DNA of 64,000 nucleotides from Sporosalibacterium faouarense (GTDB taxonomy: Bacteria > Bacillota > Clostridia > Tissierellales > VENL01). The translations under genes and the position numbers were made by a program. Below, piece by piece: positions 27,365 to 37,954 of the stretch. The notes beneath the pieces were generated by a model. The model was not told the origin of the DNA and ran no database searches. It saw only the letters and a program-made list of their open reading frames with translations. Location: assembly GCF_016765695.1 (NCBI RefSeq), contig NZ_JAETGO010000093.1, positions 28,080 to 92,079 on the forward strand, written 5' to 3'. Every line of letters starts with the position of its first letter. Positions within the stretch are counted from its first letter, which is position 1.

Positions 27365-27385
27365 GCGGCGAAAAAAATTCGCCGC
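27365..27385 (-). terminator. Terminator between the decayed HAD gene and yqfC
   Basis: GCGGCGAA (27365-27372) pairs perfectly with TTCGCCGC (27378-27385) around a 5-nt loop. On the minus strand it is followed by CTTTTTATA. It separates yqfC from transcription coming from the pseudogenes at 27544-28525. Confidence 0.75.
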
Positions 27386-27543
27386 TTCTTCCATACCAAT
27401 TATTATTCATAATGTAATATACCTATAATTTAAATATATCTTTGACATTTTTGAGCTATGAAATGAATATTTTACAACTTCCATCTGTCTATCTACATCA
27501 TTTCAAATGTAATTCAATCATTTTTCTTTAATCCTTAAGAAAA

Positions 27544-28164
27544 CTATTGACAATCTTTACTCAACATGTATTTTATCACAAAAGCAACTCCGTGTTCATT
27601 ATTTGTTTTGGTTGTAAAATCACACATTTCTTGTATTTTCTCATCAGAGTTTCCCATGGCAACACTAAGTCCTGCCATCTTTAACATTGATACATCATTT
27701 AAATTATCTCCAATAGCCATTACATCCTTCATTTCTAGCCCTAGGTAATTTGCAAGAGTCTTTATTGCTATTCCTTTTTGGGCATTTTCATCATTAAATT
27801 CGAGATTTCCATGACCAAAACTTGTGATTACCAATGATTCAATTCTATTAAGGCTAGATTTAATATGCTCTAGTTTTTCATGCTTGTGTGAAAATGCAAG
27901 TATTTTATACACTTCTGAGTCTTCATCATTGATTATTTCCAAATAATCTTTCACTATCTGAATATCTTCGTCTTTAAATCGCTTTTTCCCAAAATCAAGG
28001 ATTTCTTCTTTATTTAATTGAACTTGTGCTGTTTGAAAGATATCTAAAATAACTTGTAAATATTTCTCATAATCAGTTGTAAATCCACCCTTATTTGTAA
28101 ATAGCTCTATATGAAAATCCTCCTTAAAATGTATAATGATAGATATGGCTGCTTTTAGTAACAA
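27544..28164 (-). pseudogene. Cof-type HAD phosphatase, 5'-truncated
   Basis: Only the C-terminal two thirds of a Cof/YkrA-type HAD sugar-phosphatase remain. The cap-domain part starts about KEDFHIELFTNKGGFTTDYE. It continues through the signature ENAQKGIAIKTLANYLGL (Lys motif) to DVMAIGDNLNDVSMLKMAG (acidic motif IV) and AMGNSDEKIQE. The N-terminal segment with the nucleophile motif DxDGT, about 80 residues, is absent, so the enzyme cannot be active. The first residues of the open frame (LLKAAISIII) look like non-homologous sequence. It lies 17 bp after another 5'-truncated gene, which points to deletions at this site. Confidence 0.8.
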
Positions 28165-28181
28165 CCATACCTACTACATTA

Positions 28182-28525
28182 TTAAGCTTTAATTTTCATT
28201 AAATTCTCATCAAGCTCAACAGTTTTTTGTTCTGTTACTTCTAAGCTTTCAAAGCTATTATGATTCGTAATAATTACTGGTGTTACGACTTCATACCCTG
28301 CTTTTTTGATCTTCTCAATATCAAATTCTATAAGTAAATCTCCTACATTTACTGTATCTCCTAACATATGCCGTGAAGTGCTCTCCTTCTAATTGGACTG
28401 TATTAATTCCTACATGAATAAGGATTTCTACTCCTTCTTCTGAAATGATTCCAATTGCGTATTTTGTTTTAAATAATGTCTTAACTATTCCACTTACTGG
28501 TGCAACTACACGTCCTTCAGTATGT
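28182..28525 (-). pseudogene. PTS glucose-type EIIA domain, 5'-truncated and frameshifted
   Basis: This is a remnant of a glucose-family EIIA (Crr-like) phosphocarrier domain. The upper part (about 28525-28380) reads EGRVVAPVSGIVKTLFKTKY, then AIGIISEEGVEILIHVGINT, then VQLEGEHFTAYV, with the phospho-acceptor His in ILIHVG. A frameshift near 28368-28372 moves the reading to the frame LGDTVNVGDLLIEFDIEKI, ending at 28182. A stop and unrelated sequence precede TEGRVV, so about 40 N-terminal residues are missing. No intact permease is nearby. Confidence 0.82.
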
Positions 28526-28574
28526 TACTGTTAAGTAAAAGCTGATAAGATTATCTTAATTGCTGTAAAAGGAA

Positions 28575-28606
28575 GAACCATTAAGTGGTTATCCACCTAA
28601 TGGTCC
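28575..28606 (-). terminator. Terminator of the nfeD-floA operon
   Basis: A 12-bp stem with one G-U pair (28577-28588 with 28593-28604) lies just after the stop of the 183-residue gene. It is followed on the minus strand by TTCTTCCTTTT. Confidence 0.7.
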
Positions 28607-28616
28607 CTATTATCTG

Positions 28617-29168
28617 TTACTTTGCTTTGCGTAATGCCTTGGGTTTGGAAAGAATCTCTGACATAATAATTCCCTTTACTATATCTTCTCTATCGAAATT
28701 ATAGTCCATACTTACATTTCCTATTTCATTTTGCCCTATGACATCACCTATTTCATCTTTTACTTTCTTTATTGCTTTTTTCTTTTTCATTCTATTTAGT
28801 TTTTCTTTTCTCTCTTGAAACTCTTCTGTCCACTCCATAGTGTAGCCTTCTCTAGAAGCTTTGTTCTGTTTCGACCTTTCCTTTGATTTGAAAAGATCTA
28901 AATCTTTTTCATATGAAGTTTTTGAACCGTAATCTTCTCTGCTTTGATATTCCTTGTCATAAGACATTCCATGGTCTCTTGGATAATCGTCATTATAGTC
29001 AGAAGAGGTCTTCTGGTCATAGTTCTCCAGATTTTCTCTGTCTTTTATTACAGTTTTGCCGCCTGAATAAGGATTTTTATTAGTAACTTCTTTCTTATCC
29101 TTAAATGTCTTAATAATTAATGGGATTCCTATAATTATAACAAGCCTTAATATATCTCCAAAATCCAT
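28617..29168 (-). CDS. Hypothetical protein in the floA operon, N-terminal membrane anchor
   Basis: This 183-residue protein has one N-terminal hydrophobic segment (about 6-20, ILRLVIIIGIPLIIK). The rest is strongly charged and low complexity, with many Tyr, Asp, Ser and Lys residues in the middle and a Lys-rich helix around 125-145 (RKEKLNRMKKKKAIKKVKDE). The C-terminus (FDREDIVKGIIMSEILSKPK) looks like a short amphipathic helix. I recognise no domain. It starts 20 bp after floA and is likely cotranscribed, so it may be a membrane-microdomain accessory protein. That is an inference from position only. Confidence 0.65.
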   Translation of the reverse strand: MDFGDILRLVIIIGIPLIIKTFKDKKEVTNKNPYSGGKTVIKDRENLENYDQKTSSDYNDDYPRDHGMSYDKEYQSREDYGSKTSYEKDLDLFKSKERSKQNKASREGYTMEWTEEFQERKEKLNRMKKKKAIKKVKDEIGDVIGQNEIGNVSMDYNFDREDIVKGIIMSEILSKPKALRKAK

Positions 29169-29188
29169 TTTAACACTTCCTTAAATTA

Positions 29189-30184
29189 TTACTCATCTTG
29201 TTTCTTATTGTCATTTGGTTTATTGATATTCGAAATTGAATCCCTCATATCTGTATCTGCCATTATATTCTTCATATTGTAATAATCCATTGCTCCAAGA
29301 TTTCCATCATTAAGTGCTTTAGCCAATGCTAGAGGTACTTCTGCCTCTGCTTCAACCACCTTAGCTCTCATTGATTGAACCTCAGCCTTCATTTCTTGTT
29401 CCTTAGCTACAGCCATTGCCCTTCTTTCTTCGGCCTTAGCTTGAGAAACTCGCTTATCAGCTTCTGCTTGATCAGTTTGCAACTGAGCACCGATATTTCT
29501 TCCTACATCTACATCTGCTATATCTATTGATAAGATTTCAAATGCAGTACCTGCATCTAATCCTTTGTCAAGAACTGTTTTAGAAATAAGATCTGGATTC
29601 TCAAGTACATTCTTATGAGCCTGGGCACTACCTACAGTTGTAACTATACCCTCTCCAACCCTTGCTATGATAGTTTCTTCACCGGCTCCACCAACAAGTC
29701 TTTCTATATTAGCTCTTACTGTAACTCTAGCCTTAACCATAACTTCTATACCATCCTTAGCTACGGCTGCAACCTTTGGAGTCTCTATCACCTTAGGGTT
29801 AACGCTTACTTGAACTGCTTCTAGAACATTACGTCCTGCTAAGTCTATTGCAGCCGCCTGCTCGAACTCAATATTTATATCTGCCCTCTGTGCCGCGATT
29901 AAGGCATCTACTACAGTGTTTACATTTCCACCTGCAAGATAATGGGCTTCTAGCTTATCTACACCTAATTTTAGCCCTGCTTTTGTAGCTTTGATCATTG
30001 GATTAACAATTCTTGATGGTGCAACCCTTCTAAGTCTCATACCTATTAAAGTAAAGATACCTATTTTTACTCCAGAGAAATATGCAGTAATCCATAATCC
30101 AACTGGAATAAAGCTAAAGAAAATTGATAATACAATGATAACAACTATTGCAATAATAATTATTGGTATTAATGATGTTGGCAT
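29189..30184 (-). CDS. floA: Flotillin-like protein FloA
   Basis: This is a 331-residue SPFH-like scaffold protein of functional membrane microdomains (YqfA). The N-terminal hydrophobic hairpin spans about 5-48 and leads to [20 protein letters not shown]. The body has [19 protein letters not shown], a SPFH-like core with [20 protein letters not shown], and a C-terminal coiled coil with EA repeats ([20 protein letters not shown]). The length matches the family. It follows nfeD, its regular operon partner. Confidence 0.96.
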   Translation of the reverse strand: MPTSLIPIIIIAIVVIIVLSIFFSFIPVGLWITAYFSGVKIGIFTLIGMRLRRVAPSRIVNPMIKATKAGLKLGVDKLEAHYLAGGNVNTVVDALIAAQRADINIEFEQAAAIDLAGRNVLEAVQVSVNPKVIETPKVAAVAKDGIEVMVKARVTVRANIERLVGGAGEETIIARVGEGIVTTVGSAQAHKNVLENPDLISKTVLDKGLDAGTAFEILSIDIADVDVGRNIGAQLQTDQAEADKRVSQAKAEERRAMAVAKEQEMKAEVQSMRAKVVEAEAEVPLALAKALNDGNLGAMDYYNMKNIMADTDMRDSISNINKPNDNKKQDE

Positions 30185-30215
30185 AAAATATCCTCCTTAT
30201 TTTTTTATTTTTAGA

Positions 30216-30260
30216 AATTTAGGAATTTGTATATTAGAATTTTATCTAAATTCCTAAATT
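30216..30260. repeat. 13-bp inverted repeat between nfeD and floA
   Basis: AATTTAGGAATTT (30216-30228) and AAATTCCTAAATT (30248-30260) are perfect inverted copies separated by 19 bases. The distal copy overlaps the nfeD stop codon. Its position suggests an intercistronic RNA structure or attenuator. Confidence 0.55.
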
Positions 30261-31560
30261 AATTAACCTTTCTTACAATAACTTTTCCACCTTCTACCTT
30301 TACAACCTTTACTTTACTACCCTTTTCAATAAAATCTCCTTGAGAAACAGCGTCTACTCTGTCATCGCCAATTAATATAATTCCCGCTGGACGAAGAAAA
30401 CTAATTGCTTCCCCTTCTTTTCCTAAATATTTGTTCATATATGATATTCCTATGTACCCTTTGTCTTTATCTTGATTCTCTTTTAATATGACTTTACTAA
30501 GGTATGGGCTCTTATATCCATATTTAATTAGAATTATAAGGACAACAGCAGATATTACAATGGCTAAAGTTAGTGAAAGTAATGCAGCTTGGATTGAATT
30601 CGTTGCTAAAACTATACTTATAGAAATAGCGACTATACCTCCAATACCTGTAATACCGAAACCAGGTATCAACGCTTCAATTATTATTAAAACAACCCCT
30701 GCTAGGAAAATTAAGACTACTCCTAAACCTGAGTTCCCTGCCAGGATATTGCCACTAAAATATAGAGTAAAGGCAATAAAACTTAAAGTCCCACCTGCTC
30801 CAAACCCTGGTGCCATGACTTCAATTACAAAACCAACAAAGCCTAGAATTATTAAGATTCCACTTATATAAGGATCGGATAAAAGACTAGCTATATGAGT
30901 TCTCAATGTTGGTGAAGAGCTAACAATATTGTTATAGTCAATATCTAAGTAATTTAGTATTTCTTCGTAATCATTTGCAACCACATCTGCTAAACCTAAT
31001 TCCTTTGCTTTTGTTGAATTTAGATTTAAAAGCTTCCCTTCCTTCACAACTCCTGGTATTTCAATGCTTTTATCTGCCATAGCTGCTACTAGTTGAGGAT
31101 TTCTCCCATTGCTTTCAGCAGCATCCCTTAACCAACTGACCCACATAGATAAAACCTTCTCGGTATTAGGTATAGTTTCTGCTGACCCTATTGTTGAACC
31201 GTCTGACATGGCAATTTTATCACTAGAAATAGTTATTAGCACGCCTGCCGACTCAGCTTTTGTGTTCACATATGATATGGTAGGTATATCTAAACCAGAT
31301 ATTAGCTTCCATATTTTTTCAGCCTCATTTATGTATCCTCCATAAGTATCTATTTCGAATATAATAGCTTTTGGATTTCTAGTCATAATTTCATTTACTT
31401 CTGATTCTACATATTGATATGTAGCTTTAGTTATGTTGCCTTTTATAGGTACTATATATACATTTCCATCTTGTTCATCAGCCCTTACAGCAAATCCAGT
31501 AAGTATTATGATACAAATAGTAATTAAATTAATAATCCTAAAAGTTCTCTTCTTAAAAAT
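30259..31560 (-). CDS. nfeD: NfeD-family membrane protease-like protein (long form)
   Basis: This is a 433-residue NfeD1b-type protein: signal peptide (INLITICIIILTGFAVRA), ClpP-class serine-protease-like domain, four membrane helices, then a C-terminal OB fold (AISFLRPAGIILIGDDRVDA, ending GGKVIVRKVN). Protease-like motifs are IIFEIDTYGGYI, AESAGVLITISSDKIAMS and GSTIGSAET. The first in-frame ATG is at 31386, inside the conserved domain. Homologous sequence (DEQDGNVYIVPIKGNITKAT) and the signal peptide continue upstream with no ATG, GTG or TTG. A strong GGGAGGTG lies 7 bp before an ATT at 31560, so I infer an ATT start. Operon with floA. Confidence 0.88.
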   Translation of the reverse strand: MFKKRTFRIINLITICIIILTGFAVRADEQDGNVYIVPIKGNITKATYQYVESEVNEIMTRNPKAIIFEIDTYGGYINEAEKIWKLISGLDIPTISYVNTKAESAGVLITISSDKIAMSDGSTIGSAETIPNTEKVLSMWVSWLRDAAESNGRNPQLVAAMADKSIEIPGVVKEGKLLNLNSTKAKELGLADVVANDYEEILNYLDIDYNNIVSSSPTLRTHIASLLSDPYISGILIILGFVGFVIEVMAPGFGAGGTLSFIAFTLYFSGNILAGNSGLGVVLIFLAGVVLIIIEALIPGFGITGIGGIVAISISIVLATNSIQAALLSLTLAIVISAVVLIILIKYGYKSPYLSKVILKENQDKDKGYIGISYMNKYLGKEGEAISFLRPAGIILIGDDRVDAVSQGDFIEKGSKVKVVKVEGGKVIVRKVN

Positions 31561-31605
31561 AATATCACCTCCCGTAGGATATATAAACTAATCCTGTAGA
31601 TTAAA

Positions 31606-32691
31606 CTATGGTAATTTTATGTTTACTATTACAGGATAATGGTCTGAATAATCAACCCTTTTAACATCATAATCATCTACATTGTATCTCTCACTTATAA
31701 AAATATAATCTATTCTTGAATTGTTTTTCTCAGAATTCAAAGTGTTTATCGTAGTACTAGCTGTTTTAACAGCAGAATCATCTATAATGTTCTCCATTTT
31801 TGATATATTTGGGTCATTTAAAGTAGTATTTAAGTCCCCCATCAATATTATATCTTCCTTATAAATCTCCGAATATGATTTCAATATATTAAATTGTTTT
31901 TCCCTCTCTTCTTTACTTAATCCTAAATGAGTCACTATCAAATTTGTAGAATCACCATTTAGCCATATGGTAGCTTTTAATATCCCTCTATTCTCTTTTC
32001 CTTCCATGATAATATTATTATAATCAGTTATTGGATATTTACTCAATATACCATTTCCATACTTTCCTCCGAGACTTCCCGTATTAGGACCGTAAGCATA
32101 ATACATACTCAAACTATTGGCGAGCTCCTTAATCTGATCCTCAAATCCACTTCTTAGCATACGTTTATCTAGCTCTTGAAATCCTACTATATCTATATTT
32201 TCCTCTTCAATTAGCTTCTTAATACTATCTAATGTATCAAGCCCAAATTTATTATTACCGTGGCTTATATTATAGGTCATGACCTTCAAGCTATCCACTT
32301 TATGTTTATCTGTAAACTCAATAGTTCTAAAAGGAATGGCACTAATATATTCTTCAACTAGTCTATCATTAATAAAAAGTTTAATTTTATCATCATCAGT
32401 AAATCTTACATCTGTACTTGATATTATAAATTCATTGTAGCTATTACCATTTTCCTTTACTATACCGTAGCTATCTTGATATATCTTTGCCTTAAGCTCT
32501 TCATTTTTTGAAACTATTTCACCTAAAATTTTTTTATTATCTAATGGAGTTAATATCCTAATAAACATATTATTATCACTTTTTATAACCCTTAATCTTA
32601 CGTCTACTCGAGAAAAGGCGCCAGAAAAGTGACTAAATCCAGCTATAAATAATGATATTAACAAAAAAGAAAACATGGTTTTCTTTACCAC
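31606..32691 (-). CDS. Exported endonuclease/exonuclease/phosphatase-family hydrolase
   Basis: This is a 361-residue protein with a signal peptide or anchor (about 5-25, MFSFLLISLFIAGFSHFSGA), a 100-residue N-terminal region without recognised domain, then an EEP fold from about 135. Metal and catalytic motifs: LKVMTYNISHGN, DIVGFQELDKR, GGKYGNGILSKYPI, LIVTHLGLSKEER, ILMGDLNTTLNDPN, RIDYIFIS and DYSDHYPVIVNI. The set is complete, so the enzyme should be active as a nuclease or phosphodiesterase outside the membrane; substrate unknown. It sits between the amino-sugar operon and nfeD and has its own upstream gap for a promoter. Confidence 0.88.
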   Translation of the reverse strand: MVKKTMFSFLLISLFIAGFSHFSGAFSRVDVRLRVIKSDNNMFIRILTPLDNKKILGEIVSKNEELKAKIYQDSYGIVKENGNSYNEFIISSTDVRFTDDDKIKLFINDRLVEEYISAIPFRTIEFTDKHKVDSLKVMTYNISHGNNKFGLDTLDSIKKLIEEENIDIVGFQELDKRMLRSGFEDQIKELANSLSMYYAYGPNTGSLGGKYGNGILSKYPITDYNNIIMEGKENRGILKATIWLNGDSTNLIVTHLGLSKEEREKQFNILKSYSEIYKEDIILMGDLNTTLNDPNISKMENIIDDSAVKTASTTINTLNSEKNNSRIDYIFISERYNVDDYDVKRVDYSDHYPVIVNIKLP

Positions 32692-32878
32692 AAACCTTCC
32701 CCCTTATAAATTTTTTCAAAATTTCTGATAATATAATTTTAACATCTTTCCTTTTAAATGTATAGTAAATTAGGTTAAATGTACGCTTTAACATCTTAGT
32801 TGTCAGTATATTTGTTCCAATTTACATTTAGCTTTAGCTATTGAAACTAAACCTTAATAAAAGTGATGATAATAACAA

Positions 32879-32916
32879 AATTAGAGGTAGATATTTTTTT
32901 ATATCTACCTCTAATT
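32879..32916 (-). terminator. Terminator of the amino-sugar operon
   Basis: There is a 16-bp perfect inverted repeat (32879-32894 with 32901-32916) whose sequence AATTAGAGGTAGATAT pairs with ATATCTACCTCTAATT. It lies about 40 bp past the last gene of the operon. Confidence 0.75.
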
Positions 32917-32957
32917 GACTTTCTTTGAATTAACTGTTATTTTATCTCATCATTTTA

Positions 32958-33603
32958 TTATGAATTTATTACATCCATTATTTTATTAATATTTTCTCTG
33001 TTAAAACTTGAAATAACTACATCTGCCATACTAAGATTTTGGTGCTTTGAATTTCTCATATTAAATCCAACACACTTCATTCCCGCTGCCTTGGCAGCTT
33101 TAACTCCATTTTCAGAGTCCTCAATGACTAAGCAATCACAAGATTCCACTCTAAGACTAGCAGCTGCTTTAATAAAAATTTCTGGGTTAGGTTTTCCATT
33201 TTCTACCGAAGAACCATCCACATACTCTGAAATATATCTTCCAAGGTCAAATTTATTATATACATACTCTATAATCTTTTTATGAGATGATGATGCAATA
33301 GCCATTTTATAATCTTTTTCTTTTAAAATTTCCATAAGCTGAATAATACCTTCTATGGGATGAAATATTTCTAATGTTGATAATCCATTATAAAATTTTT
33401 CTATATGATAACCCCAAATCTCTTTTACCGTAAACCTTTCATGAAGACTATGCTTATCTATGATATCACTCCACATATCCCTACCATTAGTCCCTACATA
33501 ACCTTCTAATTCTTCATCGCCCATACTTATACCGATTTCTCGGAAAATTTCTTTGTCTATCTCTTTATATATAGGCTCTGAGTCAATTATCACACCATCC
33601 ATA

Positions 33604-33623
<20 letters not shown>
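32958..33623 (-). CDS. HAD phosphatase of the beta-phosphoglucomutase-like group
   Basis: This is a 221-residue HAD enzyme, last gene of the amino-sugar operon. I chose the TTG at 33623: a GGAGG sits 8 bp before it, and motif I then starts at once (KAIIFDMDGVIIDSEP, Asp7 and Asp9). Upstream in-frame ATGs at 33638 and 33659 are open but the nearer one is part of the ribosome binding site. Motif II is MAIASSSHKK, the Lys is in ENGKPNPEIF, and acidic motif is CLVIEDSENGVKAAKAAGM. The Asp-Gly-Val-xx-D-S signature marks the beta-PGM-like group, which acts on small sugar phosphates. It overlaps the sugar kinase gene by 20 bp. Confidence 0.88.
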
Positions 33624-35444
<1,821 letters not shown>

Positions 35445-35461
35445 TTACTTCTAGATTTATA

Positions 35462-36631
35462 TTAATATTTATCCTTTAATTCTTCAATTGAGTAAACTAT
35501 TTTTCCACCAACTATAGTCATCACTACATTCAAATCATTATCAACTATGGCAATATCTGCTTTTTTGTTTTCTTTTATGCTTCCAATTTCATGATTAAAA
35601 TTTATAACAGAAGCTGGCGTAAGTGTTGCCATTTTAATTCCCTCAAAGATATCTATTCCAGTTGCGTTCACAATATTTCTAATGGCATCTATAAGTTTTA
35701 ATGTACTTCCAGCTAAGGAACCTGTTTCTATTTTGGCGATTGAATCTTTTACAATTACCTCTAACTCTCCTAGCATATATTCACCATCTGGTAATCCTCC
35801 TGCTCGCATGCAATCACTAATCAAACAAATTCTTTCAGTACCTTTTATTTTATATAATATATTCATCACTGAAGGATGTACATGTATATTGTCTGCTATT
35901 AGCTCAGCATAAGCCTTTTCATGATTCATAATTGCTCCAACTACCCCTGGCTCTCTATGGTGTAATCCTCTCATTCCGTTAAACGTATGCACTCCTATGT
36001 TTGCTCCACTGTCAAATGCTTCCATCGTTTCATCATATGTTGCATTTGTATGACCAATAGATACATTAATATTGTTTTCTCTTAAATACTTGATCACTTG
36101 ATTGCTGTTTTCTTTATCCGGAGCAACTGTCATAATCTTAATTGTATTATTTGATAAGTTAATTAAATTAGCAATTTCTTCTTGATTAAGGGATCTCATA
36201 TATTCAGCTGGGTGAGCTCCCTTATGCTTCTCAGTTAAATATGGTCCTTCTAAATATGTTCCAAGCAAAACTGCTCCATCTAATTCTTTATCTAATGATT
36301 CTTTCACATTAATCAAAGCATCTTTTATTTTTCTCAACGGTGCTGTTAGAGTGGTAGCTAAAAAAGATGTTACACCATATCTCGCTAAATACTTTGATAT
36401 CTCATTAAGAGCTTCATAACTACAATCCATAACATCAAACCCATTTGCACCGTGGATATGCAAATCAATTAATCCAGGTATAGCTTTATATAATCCAAGA
36501 TCAATAACTTTTATATTCTCTTTAGGCTTATTATGAATTGCCTTTATATATTCATTTTCAATAAGCAGGTATTGGTTATTAACTATACCTGTCTCGTGGA
36601 ATATCTCATTACATTTTAAATAGTATTTCAT
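35462..36631 (-). CDS. N-acetylhexosamine-6-phosphate deacetylase (NagA/AgaA type)
   Basis: This is a 389-residue amidohydrolase that removes acetate from N-acetylgalactosamine- or N-acetylglucosamine-6-phosphate. Metal and substrate motifs: GLIDLHIHGANGFDVMD, GTYLEGPYLTEKHKGAHP, NVSIGHTNATYDETMEAFDSG, THTFNGM-like VHTFNGMRGLHHREPG, and ICLISDCMRAGGLPDG with the catalytic Asp. The AgaS-type gene in the operon favours N-acetylgalactosamine-6-phosphate as substrate. It starts 9 bp after the EIIA gene. Confidence 0.92.
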   Translation of the reverse strand: MKYYLKCNEIFHETGIVNNQYLLIENEYIKAIHNKPKENIKVIDLGLYKAIPGLIDLHIHGANGFDVMDCSYEALNEISKYLARYGVTSFLATTLTAPLRKIKDALINVKESLDKELDGAVLLGTYLEGPYLTEKHKGAHPAEYMRSLNQEEIANLINLSNNTIKIMTVAPDKENSNQVIKYLRENNINVSIGHTNATYDETMEAFDSGANIGVHTFNGMRGLHHREPGVVGAIMNHEKAYAELIADNIHVHPSVMNILYKIKGTERICLISDCMRAGGLPDGEYMLGELEVIVKDSIAKIETGSLAGSTLKLIDAIRNIVNATGIDIFEGIKMATLTPASVINFNHEIGSIKENKKADIAIVDNDLNVVMTIVGGKIVYSIEELKDKY

Positions 36632-36640
36632 AAGATCACC

Positions 36641-37063
36641 TTATATTCCTTCATTGATTTCTTCTACTTTTCTTTTCTGGTATTCAAATGCCAACATTTG
36701 TTTTTTCCCAATTTCCAAAGATTTGTCCTTTAACTCTTTAGCACTTATATCAAATCTATCGAATAGAATTTCAATTATCATTGGTATATTACATCCTGAA
36801 AGAACCTCGCTATTTCCTCTATCAATTGAAATTTCTACTGAGGTTTTAAAGGGCGAACCTCCTGGTATATCTGTAAAGAAAACATATTCTCCACAACCTA
36901 ACTCCTTAACTGCTAATTGAAGCTTGTTTCTTAACGTTTCTATTGAATCTTCTTTAGTGAAATCCACTGCTACTATTCCTTCTTGTTCCCCTACTACTAA
37001 ATCTATAACTGATTTAAGACCAGTTGCGAAATTACCATGTCCTGTTATAATTATTCCTACCAT
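36641..37063 (-). CDS. PTS mannose/sorbose-family EIIA component
   Basis: This 140-residue EIIA receives phosphate from HPr and passes it to EIIB. The phospho-histidine is His9 in MVGIIITGHGNFATGLKS. VDFTKEDSIETLRNKL, YVFFTDIPGGSPFKTSVEI and SGCNIPMIIEILF match the mannose-family EIIA fold. Here EIIA is a separate polypeptide, not fused to EIIB. A long hairpin lies between it and the EIID gene. Confidence 0.93.
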   Translation of the reverse strand: MVGIIITGHGNFATGLKSVIDLVVGEQEGIVAVDFTKEDSIETLRNKLQLAVKELGCGEYVFFTDIPGGSPFKTSVEISIDRGNSEVLSGCNIPMIIEILFDRFDISAKELKDKSLEIGKKQMLAFEYQKRKVEEINEGI

Positions 37064-37083
37064 TTTTTTACCTCCTATTACTT

Positions 37084-37116
37084 AAAATATGGAAAGCCAG
37101 AGGCTTTCCATATTTT
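37084..37116. repeat. 15-bp perfect hairpin between EIID and EIIA genes
   Basis: AAAATATGGAAAGCC (37084-37098) and GGCTTTCCATATTTT (37102-37116) pair around a 3-nt loop, starting 1 bp from the EIID stop. No T-run follows beyond the arm before the next ribosome binding site. It looks like an mRNA-stabilising or attenuating element inside the operon and not a full terminator. Confidence 0.65.
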
Positions 37117-37117
37117 C

Positions 37118-37954
37118 TTAAAGAATTCCAATATATTTCCCTACAACTCCTAGAACTACTGTTATACCTATAAGTTTTACAGGTGACCATCCTCTTTTTA
37201 ATAACCAATACATCAATAGTGTATAACCTAAAGGTAGTAAATTAGGCATTATCTTATCTAATACGCCTTCTTGTAGTGCTACACTGGCTTCCCCAGCATT
37301 TATCACTAAAGGTGTTGATAATTTTATATAAGAAGCTATCAATGCTCCAACAACAGAAAGCCCTAATATACTTGCACCGTGAGATAAATATTTGGTGTTT
37401 TCTTTGAGGGTAGCAATAGCACTAACACCAGTTTTATAGCCATAATGCATCAATCCAAATCTTAATCCAAAGTGTACTATATTAAATATTACTAAGAATA
37501 ATATTGGACCAGCTACACTTCCCTCAATAGCTAATGAAGCTCCTATCCCAGCACAGATAGGAAGTAGTGTTAACCAAAATAGGGCATCACCTATACCACC
37601 AAGAGGTCCCATAGTTGCAACCTTAATACCCCTTATGGTTTGTAAGTCTTTTTTCTTCTCTTCCATTGCTGCAACAATACCCATAATAAAAGTAACTAAG
37701 AAAGGATGAGTATTAAAAAATTCCATATGCATCTTCATTGATTTACTAAGGTCTTTTTTGTTTTTATGTATCTTAGCAAGACCTGGTGACATACTAAACA
37801 GCCAACCTGCTGACTGCATTCTTTCATAGTTAAATGAAGCTTGTAAGAACAATGATCTAAATGCCATTTTGTTTAGATCTTTTTTAGTTAGAGTTTCATC
37901 AGTAGATTTATCTTGGAAGTTATTATTGTCAACCTCTGTCATATTATATGCCAT
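37118..37954 (-). CDS. PTS mannose-family EIID membrane component
   Basis: This is a 278-residue EIID subunit of the sugar channel (start ATG 37954; a GTG at 37957 is equally well spaced from the ribosome binding site). Family blocks: LTKKDLNKMAFRSLFLQASF, NYERMQSAGWLFSMSPGLAK, HMEFFNTHPFLVTFIMGIVA, MEEKKKDLQTIRGIKVATMG and PLGGIGDALFWLTLLPI. Several C-terminal helices anchor it in the membrane. It overlaps the EIIC gene end by 11 bp. Confidence 0.95.
   Translation of the reverse strand: MAYNMTEVDNNNFQDKSTDETLTKKDLNKMAFRSLFLQASFNYERMQSAGWLFSMSPGLAKIHKNKKDLSKSMKMHMEFFNTHPFLVTFIMGIVAAMEEKKKDLQTIRGIKVATMGPLGGIGDALFWLTLLPICAGIGASLAIEGSVAGPILFLVIFNIVHFGLRFGLMHYGYKTGVSAIATLKENTKYLSHGASILGLSVVGALIASYIKLSTPLVINAGEASVALQEGVLDKIMPNLLPLGYTLLMYWLLKRGWSPVKLIGITVVLGVVGKYIGIL

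Noticed and set aside
27015..27410. Longer yqfC with 39 extra N-terminal residues
   Set aside because: The extension crosses a terminator hairpin and a putative promoter and has no ribosome binding site, while the GTG at 27293 has a near-perfect one.
30259..31386. nfeD beginning at the first ATG (31386)
   Set aside because: This would remove the signal peptide and first protease-like strand, there is no ribosome binding site, and conserved-looking coding sequence continues upstream in frame.
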